Positions 12,650 to 24,330 of a stretch of DNA of 64,000 nucleotides are shown here, piece after piece (position 1 is the stretch's first letter; every line of letters starts with the position of its first letter). The notes beneath the pieces are model-generated. The model did no database searches, was not told the DNA's origin, and was given only the letters and a program-made list of their open reading frames with translations. The position numbers and the translations under genes are program-made. The DNA comes from Lunularia cruciata (taxonomy: Eukaryota; Streptophyta; Marchantiopsida; Lunulariales; Lunulariaceae), in the NCBI GenBank assembly GCA_948567375.1, contig OX419758.1:2919001-2983000 (forward strand). The letters run 5' to 3'.

Positions 12650-13080
12650 TCGTTCTCGCGCTCTAGGTGTTCAATTTTATCAAATGCAATTTTAGTTCGG
12701 GTGGACGTGCTATCCATTGCTGATCCTGCTGATTTGTAGAAGATTCTGCGGATCTCGACGCTGTTGCCCTTCTCTGATTAGAAAAGGAGGTACGTCTTGA
12801 CGGATTCATTTTCCACTGCTTTCGCTCGTCCTCGCTCAGTGTCATCAACGAACCAGAGGACATGTTTGCTGGTCCTCTTGTTTGACGCTGGTTTCCGTTT
12901 TCTAAGTCCCTCAACCCCTCGATAAGTAACTTAAACTTCGACTGCCTTTTGTTCGAACCTCCGTCGGCGGTAGAGCCACTTCCATGGGATTCCTCGATTA
13001 CTGTTCGCAAAGGTGTATATCTGGGGGCCACGATGGTCAGGAGGATTGTGGTGGGATGCAACTTCTCTCCGTTCTTATCT
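12650..13080 (-). pseudogene. vWFA-alpha-kinase pseudogene, copy C (exon 1 only)
   Basis: This matches exon 1 of the kinase. The minus-strand frame reads 'LRTVIEESHGSGS', 'RQSKFKLLIEGL' and 'LMTLSEDERKQW', close to the intact 'LRTVTEESHGSGS' and 'MTLSEDERRKC'. The frame changes before the coiled coil and the sequence stops at about 12650, where it abuts a short stub of repeat R. Exons 2-5 are missing. It keeps the exon 1 5' end and its upstream flank, which continues beyond a copia fossil to about 16.3 kb. Confidence 0.8.
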
Positions 13081-13319
13081 CCAACTACCTGTAGTGAGCG
13101 CTGCCGAAATTGACAGTTTCAGACTCATACACATTGATATTACCCCTTCTCAATGATTAGAGCGCATCTAGTCAACAACTCGTAGTGACAGCTGCCGAAA
13201 TTGACAGTTTCAGACTCATACACGTTGATATTTCCTCTTCTCAATCATAAGCGCACATCTAGAGCTAATAGTCACTGCAGAATGTGCTTCAGGTTCCAGA
13301 AACTTCATAGTCCTCTTGA

Positions 13320-13916
13320 TCACTGTTAGAAAAACCAGTCCTGACAAACTCTCGAAACAACATATCATAAACCCCACTAATCAAACATCAAGGACAAGAG
13401 TAAATAACGTGGTTCACTTCTTGTTCCAGAAGTTACCCCCACGAACTAAAACAGACTCACACTCAACTGTTTATAACTCGCAACATATATATAGTGATAG
13501 TTCCTCATCATTTTCATCCTGCTGGACTTCCTGAATATTTACCATTCACGGTCTCTCGTCAATATTTTTCTCTTGGGTACTCAACCGAGAACCAAATATT
13601 ACCTTAATTCTAAGGCGAGTTCCGCACCGCTCCTGGTTGAGGCACCCTTCAAGCTGAACACTCCATGGCTAAAACACAGACTCACACCCAACTGCACATA
13701 TATATAGTTCCTCATCAATGTTGACCTGCGGGACTTCCTAAATATTTACCACTCAAGGTCTCTCGTCAATAATATTATCCTCTTGCATACTCTCCGGAGT
13801 ACCAAATTGTTGGCACAAACGGCTCCGCTTCTGGTTGAGGAGCATTCAAGGTGGACACTTATGAAAACTCGAATAGTAAACCAAACACAACAAGCCATAT
13901 TATCACAAAGAGCATC
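13320..13916. repeat. Direct repeat of about 220 bp
   Basis: Two imperfect units, roughly 13445-13665 and 13668-13890, share 'cagactcacactcaactg' or a variant, 'tatatatagt..gttcctcatca', 'gacttcct.aatatttacca', 'ggtctctcgtcaat' and 'ctcctggttgagg'. The block lies between copy C exon 1 and the end of the copia fossil, and could be part of that fossil's terminal repeat. No gene is seen. Confidence 0.6.
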
Positions 13917-15130
13917 GTTAATTATTGAACAAGTTCATGTATAACTTGAACTTCTTAACGGGAACAGGTTTAATCAACATATAAGTTGCATTTATCTTTG
14001 TATAAATCATTTGCAAATTAATCTCACCATTTGTTTGCAGCTTCCATGATAAAATGATGTCTCACATCCATATACTTTGTCTTTGAATGATATTCTTGAT
14101 TCTTAGCAAAAGGAATCGTGCACTGGCTATCACAAAAGAGTCTAGACTTCATATTAGAGAGTCCTGCATCCTTGGCTAATCTTTGTAGCCATATTGCCTC
14201 TTTATCACCCTTAGTTGTTGCCATATATTTTGCATCTGACTCAGAAAGAGCAACACTAGATTGGAAAGTAGACTTCCAACTTACTGCAACACCAACAAGT
14301 GTAAAAATAAATTTTGTTGTAGACCTTCTCTGATCCAAGTCTCTGGGCAAAATCAGAATCAGAATCTACATACTATATAATTTCTACTTCTTGTTCCTTC
14401 TCACATTAGATACAATGCCAATATTTATTGTCTCTTCACAACTTACCAATGTTTTTTCTCTTGATTTTTCATATAATATAATATTATATGATTTTTCATA
14501 TAATATTATATTGACTCACCATATTCACAGCATATAAGAGCATATAAGAGGTATGTTCTAGTGCAGATCCTATTTAGTTCCAAGAACCCTAGCATAAAGA
14601 ACATTTGACATAAATTTTCTCCAATGATATACTGTAATAACTTATCTTGGAGAGAGCATTGGTTTGGCAGTCTCTATACACAAACATACATGTAATTTTT
14701 GCAAGTAGCTCCTTTGAGATATCCACAACTTTCTTTTTGATGAACCCAAGTCATACATATCAAACTCCTTACAAAGTTGTCCTTTCAATTTTCCACCTCA
14801 ATCATATCCTCCTTCCAATTAACATATCATTTGCATATAGTACCAAGATAAATCAAATACTCTAGTTCCATATAACTTCTTGAGGTACACATAAAAGTCT
14901 GACTCACTTTTGTAACATCCGCGCTTCAACGTGAAAGTATCTAATTTTATGTACCAAAGTCTTAGATTTTGCTCTAGTCCATATAAAGACTATTGTAATT
15001 TACTAACTAGATTCTCTTTGACTTTGATAAATGTAATCTCCTCCAATTTTCCATGTAAAAATACAACTGTAACATTCTCGTCGTTCGAAACTCCGAATTA
15101 TGCAATGCAACTATTCCAAGAGACTTGAGA
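13917..15130 (-). mobile_element. Ty1/copia fossil, 3' part of pol
   Basis: The minus-strand translation shows the end of reverse transcriptase and the RNase H of a Ty1/copia element: 'VSWKSTFQSSVALSESDAKY', 'KEAIWLQRLAKDAG' and 'HSKTKYMDVRHHFIMEA', with the typical pol C-terminus just downstream. It is heavily decayed, with many breaks, and lacks gag, protease, integrase and clear LTRs, so it is old. It lies inside the upstream flank of kinase copy C. Confidence 0.8.
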
Positions 15131-16305
15131 GATTTTTACCACGTGAAAAAATATCATTTTATGAATGAGTTTCTCATCTGATTACAAGCCTAATTCCCAT
15201 GACTTCCGTCGGAATCCAAATGCATCTGAACGAAATTAAACGAAACGAAATTAAAAGATTACTGATCTAATTCTCTGCTATTTCCAGCAGCAGATAACAT
15301 GCGGAAGCAACGTACAGAACAATTTTGAAGTATCCTTCTTAGATTTATGAACGATGTGTGCAGCATTTCATGCATCATAGAAGGTCCGCGGGGGAAGGTT
15401 CATAGGAAGTACCAAGCGCACCGATTGCAGATCATTGATACAACAACATACCCAGCAAGCAAGTTATGTAATTCTAAGGGTCCTGTTCTTCTGGTTTCCG
15501 AGGAGGGAGAACACTGATGGTGGAGCCATGAAATTACAATGTGGTACTGTGGTCCGGCTACCGATGGCGAAATTTGACAGCGGCACCACTTCGGTAACTG
15601 GTGTTTTCTGGAATTGGCTTTACTCCCAAGATCTGGTTGACAACTATAGTTGGAGTCCAGCCGACGGCTAGCTGAAACTGTCTTCCACCTTGTCGAGCAT
15701 CAAGATTCTTGCAAATCGGGCTCTATCTGGTGTTCTTTGTAATCTGATTCACGTTCCTTTGTGAATTGGGTTGCCAGGGCCCTTAGAATTACGTAACATT
15801 CTAAGGGTGTTATGCGCGTAGAACTTGAGGGAAGTGTTGACAGTCAGTATCAACACTTTCCATCACTTCCCAACATGAGTCAGTGCCAGATTTCTCTTGA
15901 AAGCTTCAGTTTCTTTCTCATCATTTTCTCTGGGATGGTGCTCGTAAACTGAATTTCTCAGATCCTTCCGAATTTGGAAGAGTCAAAGTGGTTTAAATAT
16001 TTTCTCTCGTGACGAACAGGCCCCGGACATAAATCTCGCGGGGCTAATTTAACTCGTGGAAGTGTTTTAATATATTATTGGAATAGTTCATGTGTCATAT
16101 ACCCTGAAAGGATTTCAAGTTTATCCTGTACTCATGTCTAAATTAGAAGTTTTGCGATGTTAAAATTATTAGGATAAATGACTACGTGTAAAATGTTGAT
16201 AATGGCTATTAACTTGATTTGGAGAAGTGACAGAATGCAACAATGCCGATCTGATTATTAGAAGGTCATGGTTTTGATACATCCAATTTGGTTTTTAGCT
16301 GGCTG
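15131..16305. other. 5' flank of kinase copy C
   Basis: No gene. The stretch matches 11.27-12.42 kb upstream of the intact kinase, for instance 'gtggtccggctaccgatg' at 15.55 kb and 'ggttttgatacatccaat' at 16.27 kb. The match ends sharply at 'agctggctg' (16305), where organelle-like DNA begins. The 78-codon frame at 15435-15671 is not preserved in the sister copies. Confidence 0.65.
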
Positions 16306-16985
16306 GGGCGTCGCAGAATCGCTTGATTTCTTTACGCGCCGAGTGAACACCTCGGTCAGGTCTGAACCCGTGTGGCTACGTTAAGGAATATAGGGGGGAA
16401 TAGCTAATGTCTGGTCAGGAACTTCTTGGTATAGCTACGAACCTAAAGTCCCAACGTAGCAAACGTGATGCTCCAGCCTAGAGGTTTACGGGCCGGTCCC
16501 CTAAAAACTCCAATCCGTCCATGTCAATTTTGGAATCTTCAAACGAAACTTATTATCATATATCCCCACGGCCTAAGTGAAGGATTAATGCAACAACTAG
16601 TTAGCCGTTACCCGCCGTTCTCCTTCATTTGGACTTAACCACTATATCCCGAATCGGAATGCCCCGAATACTGTTGGAAATGTGGCTTATGCGGACCTTC
16701 CTGGCCCGTAAAACCTGAATGAGTTATATGGACGAGCCACATGCACGGAAGTTTGCACGTGTGGTTCTGACGGGGAAGAACCCTTTCCCGCAGTATGCCA
16801 TAGGAGGTGGGTGTAAGAAGGCCGCTCTTCTAGCTGGCGGCATATAGTCACGATCCACGCGTCGTCGCATCGATCTCCCGCAATATGATCCACTTCCCCA
16901 AGGCATATTATATTGTTCGGACCGTTGCTACTTAAGTTATGGGCACCTTGAGCGCCGGGTCCCAACCAAATATACGGGGTGCAAG
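16306..16985 (+). other. Organelle-type DNA insert (probable NUMT) with group II intron sequence
   Basis: A GC-richer block with a sharp left edge inside kinase copy C. It holds segments like group II intron domain I ('gagtgaacacctcggtcagg', 'tctgaacccgtgtggctacg') and a canonical domain V at 16734-16767. Known plant mitochondrial introns share these motifs, so a nuclear insertion of mitochondrial DNA is the simplest reading. The sequence beyond about 16800 could be a flanking exon or spacer; I could not identify its gene. No intron-encoded maturase is visible. The right edge at about 16985 is approximate. Confidence 0.7.
16734..16767 (+). other. Group II intron domain V
   Basis: 34 nt, the standard length for domain V. 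It starts GAGCC with the catalytic AGC triad at positions 2-4 and ends GGTTC, forming a lower helix (GAGCCACAT with GTGTGGTTC, including G-U pairs), a bulge and a capped upper helix around GGAA. This is the most diagnostic element in the insert. Confidence 0.85.
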
Positions 16986-17158
16986 GATTTAAAATAATTC
17001 CCTGAGGTTGATTTTAGCGTTTAATTGCATGAGGTAATCATAATATCAGTTCGGAACCAAATAAGTCTTGTTATAAGATCTTGAAAATCTTTAAATATTA
17101 AAAAATTTATTTATAATAACTTCTTTATGATACCATTACTCCTCGCACGATAGAGAAT
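16986..17158. other. AT-rich spacer
   Basis: Short AT-rich stretch between the organelle-type insert and the 99-bp repeat. Nothing is recognised. Confidence 0.5.
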
Positions 17159-17800
17159 TGGCTGGCCGATTATGAATCCCACGTCAATAACGGGAGATTA
17201 CACATGCTGCAAGCTAGCCTGTTAAACTCTCATAGATCTTGGAAGGAGAATTTCATTTTCATTACGGCATTTGGCTGGCCGATTATGGTTTCCAAGTTAC
17301 ACATGCTGCAAGCTAGCCTCTTAAACTCTCATAGATCTTGGAAGGAGAATTTCATTTTCATTACGGCATTTGGCTGGCCGATTATGATTTCCAAGTTACA
17401 CATGCTGCAAGCTAGCCTCTTAAACTCTCATAGATCTTGAAAGGGGAATTTTATTTTCATTATGGCATTTGGCTGGCCGATTATGATTCCAATGTGAATA
17501 ACAGGAGATTATACATGTCACAAATTAATTTCTTAAATTTTATAAATCTTTAAATTCTTTAAATGTTATTAAAACTATTAATTTGATGCTAAGCTAGTCT
17601 CTTTAACTCTCATGGATTTTGAAAATCTTTGAGAATTATTTAATTTATTAATTTGATGTTAAATTCTCAAGGGATGCTATTCACTCTCTGTAGAATGGAG
17701 AATTTCACTTTCATTATGGCATTTGGCAGGCCGATTATGAGTCTCAATTTCAATAACTGCATATTACACATGTGGCAAGCTAACCTCTTAAAACTCTCCC
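17159..17800. repeat. 99-bp tandem repeat with decaying edges
   Basis: Units starting at 17201, 17300 and 17399 ('cacatgctgcaagctagcct' ... 'catttggctggccgattatg') are spaced exactly 99 bp and nearly identical. A partial unit precedes them at 17159, and two diverged units follow to about 17.8 kb. Since 99 is a multiple of three, one frame stays open (33-residue repeat, 17204-17440), but it is not a believable protein. Confidence 0.9.
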
Positions 17801-18304
17801 AAAATAGCTTTTATGAACCCTAGAAAGAGAACAGGGGCCAACATAGCAGCCGTGCGCGCCTTACCTTTTCAACCTTAGGGCTGGCTTCCAAAGGCTAAAA
17901 AGAAATGTAGCCCCGGGAATCGACCACAGAACTGAAGCGGACATGACCACCGGCAAGGCCCTTGAAAAACTATCCAAAAAATTACCTTGTATATAACCTT
18001 ACAGATCGAACGCAATATAAAACACAGAACGTTCCGCAGGGCTCTATAATCTCATAGCGTTGTGCCAATATCTTCCAACATAAGTTGGATTGCTATATCA
18101 AAAGCATACTATGATATAATTATATAAAAGGTAGATATTAATTGAATATATTTGATATTATTTTCCATATATTTTAATTTTTATATTATAAATTTTTAGA
18201 AAGATAAAAAATATATATCATTCGAAATTTATAACTATTATTTAAAAACCTTAATATAAAAATAAATTTTAGTTTAAAATTTATAGTTTTATTATAAATC
18301 TGAA
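17801..18304. other. Unassigned segment, GC-richer at 17.82-18.07 kb
   Basis: Bases 17.82-18.07 kb are richer in G+C than their surroundings ('gcagccgtgcgcgcc', 'tagccccgggaatcg') and match neither R nor the kinase flanks. They may be another organelle-derived or transposon piece. The rest is AT-rich up to the start of R copy 2. No gene is seen. Confidence 0.4.
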
Positions 18305-20830
18305 TCAACATGGTACATATTGATCTGTTATTCATGTTTGATATTATCAATATTCTTTTAGCTTATTGTTATCCTAACTTGTTCCGTAATCATGGGGCTT
18401 CTTCTCCCTTTTTCATCTTAGGGAGATCATATATATTCTCATTTTCCAAAAGTCAATTTGAACATTAGGTTCGCATCCACACACTATTGCTCTCAACTTC
18501 TATTATATTTGATACAAGAACTGCATTCAAATTTCCACACCTGAAGTGCCCCGGAAAACACGATGGAATGGACGGGAAAATCCCATAAAGCCTTAGAAGG
18601 AGGAGACAGAAGAGTGAAAATTGGAGATTAAAAGTCTCCTTTTGGTATTTAAGATATCCAAGTGGTAAGATCTACGAATTATAAGAGGTTTCGATAAAAT
18701 ATCACCTAGTGTGAGTGCTTAAGTCATAAGATTAACTAATTACAAGAGCATTCGATCACATATCACCTACTAAAAATCTCCTTATTGTCTTTAAGATGTC
18801 CAACTTATACAAGTCGAAAGGTTTATTAATGATAAGAGCATTCGATAAAATATCACCTAGTGTAGATGAAAAATCTCCTTATTGTGTTTAAGGTACACAA
18901 ATTATACAAGTCAAAAATTTTATTACTTATAAGAGCATGCGATAAGATTTCACCTAGTGCTTTCCTATGGAATATGGAACAAGGTGAATGCTCTCCTGTG
19001 GATTACACCCGTCAGTGCTCTCTATAGAGCAATGAGAAGACAAAAGACTTAGTCGATTGGTATATAACCTAGATTACATTCAAGAGTTATTTTAAATACT
19101 AAAACTAGTATGAAAATGCACCCCAAATTCAAGACGAAACCTCATATTACCATGATATCACAAGAGCTTTACGATACCAAGAGGTCTGACGTACCAAATT
19201 AACCTCTTATAACCAAAGCTAATATGCTACAACTCGAAACGACTTTAAGAGAAGGTAATATATAGGACATCCAAGACCACGAGATATATTTCTAAGGTTT
19301 TCAGCTATAAGAACATCTACTATTCATATAACATACTAATTTAAGATATAGAACTATCTAAAATTATAAACATAGAATCTTGAGATAATTCGAGAATTAT
19401 ATTAGATTTCCAGAAAGCATTTTGTAATTATCAACAAAAATGATTACTTCCATTGGAATTTATACGCAATATGGTTCTCTTTATGATAGAACTATAAGGA
19501 AGACAGGATTTATTTGAATTGTTGATGGGTACACTCCATTCACTAATATAAATAGTAAAATATCTTGCTCAAGTTCATGTATGGGAGCATTTCCTATCAC
19601 TTATATCAATATCTTTTACAAGACATTATGAAATTCAAATATTCAACCCGCACACATTTCCTTTCCAAAATAAGCTAATAATGCAATTGCTACACCTACA
19701 TATTTATAGAAAATTAAAAAAGATTTAGAAGATTGGGCAGCTAATTGAAATCTTACTTCTCTCATGAAATTATGAATTAACTATTCAGACCTGATAATAA
19801 ACACTTAGTCTTCTATATTAGAATAGTGTGAGATATTTTTGTATTATATGATAAAAGAAATAAGTTTGACTTATTCATCTCAAATATCTAATGAGATGAA
19901 TAATATTATGGAATATATTATATATCATATTTTATATTATATGCTTAAATTTTACGCTTAGATTTTAACCGGATTCAGGTAGGAAAGGTCTCGAATGAAA
20001 GATCTCAATCTCTATTTTTGTGATTCTGATATTGTATTTCTTATTTACTCTAAACCCTAAAATTATCTTTTTATTTCAATATTATAAACCAGACAGGACT
20101 TCCTTGGCATATTCATTCAACCTAGGTGGCGAAGCCACTTGCATCAGCATAAGCTAGTATGTCTTTATTAGCTTTGAGTTAATCCATGCATGAGTACTTT
20201 TATCTCTTTACTGGATTGATAATAAGAGAAATAAAATTTGAAACAATTTGGAATAAATTACATGCATCTCATAGAATTTTGGGTCTTAGTGATCCATACA
20301 AAAAACCATATCTATATTATATTTCACAGAAATCATGTAAAAAGAATAGGCAGTTATCAATGCAATATTTAGATAATCGTAAATGCAGCAACACTAGCAA
20401 ATGATAAATAACAAAAAATATCAACTCAGTTCTAACCTTTCTGCATGATCTTAAATGGGTTAGAGATCATTTTAGTTTCAACTTCTATGTTGATTATACC
20501 TTTAAAGCTTTTTAAGTTTGGCTATAGTCTCTTTTTAACTAACAGCTTTAGTTAGTATCCACTTTCAATTCAATCCTTATATTCTTGCATAATAGAAACA
20601 CTCAAAAGATCGGAAGCTACGTCAAGAAATAAAAGCAAAAGCAAATATTAAGGTTGATAATAGTATTTAGGATCAGAAAATTGTATTACTATTACTACCT
20701 CGTTAATCGTTGAATTTATTTTTCCTACTTCCTTCTATTTAACAGTCTTGGAATGAGGAAAACTAGAGGAAAACTCTCCAGACTTGATGCTAAGAGACTC
20801 CTAATATGAAAGATTCTCTTGTCTATATCT
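18305..20830. repeat. AT-rich repeat R, copy 2
   Basis: Aligns with 1-2445 in the same orientation, with scattered substitutions and small indels. It carries an extra segment near 18.55-18.62 kb that resembles the dispersed repeat around 36.8 and 53.2 kb. Its end ('gaaagattctcttgtctat') is joined directly to kinase-flank relic D. The frame at 20186-20404 is not open in R copy 1. Confidence 0.8.
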
Positions 20831-21964
20831 AACGATGTAGGGGATGTCCCGTAGAGCTCTCGTAAATTTATTTATTCTCGTAAATTTATTTTACCGTCAC
20901 CGAAATTACTCAACTGAAACCCCAATCTTCCTAGAGACATGGAGCTATTCAGGCTCTAGCTATACATAAGAGCCAGTAAGGAGCAGCGTATTTAGAATCA
21001 AGAAAAACAGGTGACCGCGTAGGATAACAAGAAGGATCAGAAGACCCGGCAAGCAAGTCGTACATACGAGGTGATCTAAGCCCCATTTAAAATCCAAGAA
21101 GCAATCCTAACTTTACGCGCGTGTGCATAGTTTGAACGGTGGTCGGAACATTTAAGGAGGTTTTCTAGGAATTCTTCTATTTCTGCTTCCACTGGAACCT
21201 CCCCATCCATTCCGGCGGGTTCCAGTTAAGAAATGCATTGATTACTTCGTTACATCTCTGGTTGCTGGCGTTGATACAGCAGACTAGACGAAAGCAGGCC
21301 TCTTGTATCACATCTTATACCCATACTTGAAGGAAGCACAATATTTTTCACTTTGATAACATGACAAAACAGTAGGTTCCGGGAGTCCACTTTACCGTGG
21401 CCTTCTACCTAGCGCGAAGTTCTCATCTGAATAGAAGCCTCATTCCCATGACCTTCCCTCGGAATCTAAATGCATCTACTGCTTTGACATGCGCGAAGTC
21501 AAAGGATGTGTTCTTCGCAACTAATCGAATTCTCTGCTATTTCCAGCAGATTACATGCGGACGCAAGGTACAGTACATTTTTTGTTCTTTTGTGAACTCT
21601 GGTACTCACGTCTAATTAGAACTTTTGCGACATTATACATAACTATTAGAATGATTCGGATAAATGAGTAGGTTTAAAATGTTGATACTGGCTATTAACT
21701 TGATTTGGATAAATGACAGAATGCCGAAATGCCGATCTGATTAACGGTATAAGACGATCATGGTTTTGATACATCCAATTCTGGTCTATAGCTGGCTGTG
21801 AGGAAAAACAAGGTAAACAGTGCAGATGCTAATTTAATGTATTTGACATTGTTTATCTCTGTATGCTTGAATTGCTATATTGTCAATGGGTCTAAGAAAT
21901 TGACTTATAATCTTGAAGTATATAGAAATTATTTGAAATCTTAACATGAAACCATAGTTATAAT
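20831..21964. pseudogene. Kinase-locus relic D (5' flank only)
   Basis: This matches 10.85-11.4 and 12.2-12.55 kb of the intact locus: 'tcttcctagagacatggagc', 'ctctgctatttccagcagat' and 'ggttttgatacatccaattc'. No kinase exon is present. The relic sits between R copies 2 and 3. The frame at 21397-21615 is not kept in the sister copies. Confidence 0.7.
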
Positions 21965-22850
21965 CACATCATAAGTTTTAGTTAATGGTACAATACCGAT
22001 CTGTTATTCACGTTTAATATATATTGATTAAAAACTATTAACTTACTAATGTCTTTACTTGTTATGTATGATGGGATTCTTTTTTCTTTGTTTCTCTTTA
22101 GCCATATTAATTATATTTTCATTTTCAAACCAATTCCAAGATTAGGTTCATCGCCATTGAACTCAGCTTATACTATATTTGATACAAAAACTGCACTTAA
22201 ATTATAATCTTTTCGATATCACAACTGCACTGAAATGGCAAAAACCTTAGTTTATTGTTATCTTGTCTTATCTTATCCTATCTTTTCCTATCTTATCTAG
22301 ACCAGGTTCAAGAGTTAATCTGAGTACCATAACTTGTATGAATGTGCACAAGCAATCTAAGCAGAAGTCTCATCTACCATTCCATTACAAGAGGTTTGAG
22401 AACCCAAGAGGTTTCCCATACCATGAAACCGTTTGGATACGACACCAAGGAAACCTCTCCTTGACAATATTGCATTAATTGTTACTACCTCCTTAGTAGC
22501 TGAATTCAATTTTACCTTTGTAATAATGTTCAATGCTCTTGGAATGTATTATGATGAAAACTTTCTAACCTTCATTTTAAGAGGCTCCATAAGAAAGATT
22601 TTTTTATCCATATCTAAGTTTAAATATTAATTTATTTTTATATTTATAAATTTCTACTCATCTGCAATATTATTTTGGAAGCAAAGAGATCTTCTGAAAT
22701 CTAAGTCTATATGTTTCAACATCAATACTTTGACATATTCTTCCCCTAAATAGTTGAGTGTTCTTATTTACACAAACTTTGAACCATCTTTAAAATAGAA
22801 CTAAATTAAATTTTCTATCATATTATTATTATGTTGATTTTTTCCATACT
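21965..22850. repeat. AT-rich repeat R, copy 3 (partial, diverged)
   Basis: The start ('ggtacaataccgatctgtta') and end ('cttcccctaaatagttgagtg') match the start and end of R copy 1, with the middle largely deleted. It is clearly older or faster-changing than copies 1 and 2. Confidence 0.65.
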
Positions 22851-24110
22851 TACATGTCTGATATTTTTACTCATATTGCTTCATCAAGTTATAAAAGTAT
22901 CTTTATATATTTTACATAACTTTTTATGTTTTTCCCTGTTTGATTATGTTATTATTAATTAATTATGCTTATTGTTAAATTAAATAATTTTTATTATTAT
23001 TATGTGATAATTATCTTAATTATGAGTCTTTTTATAATTTTTTTGTTGAATAAAATATTTATTTTCTTTAAATATTATGTTTTTCAAACTCTTTTATGTT
23101 TTTCCCCATTTTTCTCAAACAATCTTTACTGAAATGTTTTCTCTTATTGCACTAATATATCTTAAATTAAAAATTTGAAATATAGACCTCTTGTTTTTTA
23201 CTAGATAAGAAAATTATGATTAGATTGTAAAAAGTGATTAAATCTAAACTTTATTTTACAGTGGAAATAAGTAAAATTATTTTAAAATAATGGTATATTG
23301 CAAAAGGAAGAAAATTTATCTTAGAGGTCTATATATCAATAAAAGAAAAAAGTTAAGATTTTTTAATTGTTTATGTGTAAGAAGACATATATCCATGATG
23401 ATTTATGGAATAACTAAAATGTTACTAGAATCAAAGAATAAAATTTAAATAGCTATCTAACTAGGTGAGAACTTGGAGATCTTGAGAGATTACTTATTTA
23501 TGCTCTTCCTTGATATATATTTTCTGTCTCTTATTTTAATCTCATGAAGATAAAATGACAGTGTGTAGTTTTATAAGATAGAAACACATAAAAAAAAATT
23601 GTATTTGTTCTATTATCTCTTTTACACTTTTGAGCTTTTTACTTAAATGTCTCTTAAAATAATATTAAGAGTAGTTTTTCAATACATATTTACTTGTTAT
23701 TACACAATCATTGATAATGAATTGCTGATTTATATCATGTATCTTGATGTAAGTTCTTTACACGCTTGTCAAGAAGATAAGTTGCAAAGTACCAAGAATA
23801 AGAAAAATCATTGCATAGTACTAGGATATTCAGGATATTAGATAAGTTATAAAACTTAGGTCTACAATATTATGGAAAGAGTATACCACAGAATCATCAA
23901 TCTAGGGTAGATATTTATGTATATGATCTTAATAACATTGTAGTAGATTGTGATGAATAACTTTTTTAAATATCTAAGTTAATATGACAATGCACAAAAT
24001 CAATTGATTGAGAATATAGGAGTTAACATAATGATAATTATGATATGGATGTTGGTAGGAAAATAATAAGCAAACTTATTACCATTCAACAAGTGATATA
24101 TATATAAAAG
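22851..24110. other. AT-rich gene desert with a possible copia trace
   Basis: Very AT-rich. On the plus strand near 23.78-23.95 kb the translation ('KNHCIVLGYSGY') resembles the segment after the integrase core in Ty1/copia elements. This is too short and decayed to delimit an element. Nothing else is seen. Confidence 0.35.
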
Positions 24111-24330
24111 AAAGATGACATCATAGCAAACATGGAGGATGGGAAGACCCCATAAAGCCAAACAAGAGACATTCAGGCCCTTCGTGATCAAATAACAAAT
24201 CAGGATATCCAAAAAAAATTTGCATATCTATGCTATATGCTGCAAAGCAAACAGGGAGAAACAAAAAGGTAAAATGGGGCTTAGCCCCAATAGTATTGAT
24301 ATGAGAAATCTGCCCTTTATATAAGAGGAT
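24111..24330 (+). repeat. Dispersed 'GGGGCTTAGCCCC' repeat
   Basis: Contains 'ggatgggaagaccccat', then 'aaaatggggcttagcccc' and 'gatatgagaaatctgcc', the hallmarks of a family also at 36.78, 40.5, 41.46 and 53.2 kb. In this copy about 100 bases separate the two halves. The GGGGCTTAGCCCC block is almost self-complementary. The class is unknown. Confidence 0.6.

Noticed and set aside
16687-16965. 92-codon minus-strand frame in the organelle insert
   Set aside because: It crosses the group II intron domain V and is antisense to the intron; no protein family is recognised.
17204-17440. 78-codon frame with a 33-residue repeat
   Set aside because: It exists only because the 99-bp tandem unit is a multiple of three; the outer units do not keep the frame and the residues resemble no repeat protein.
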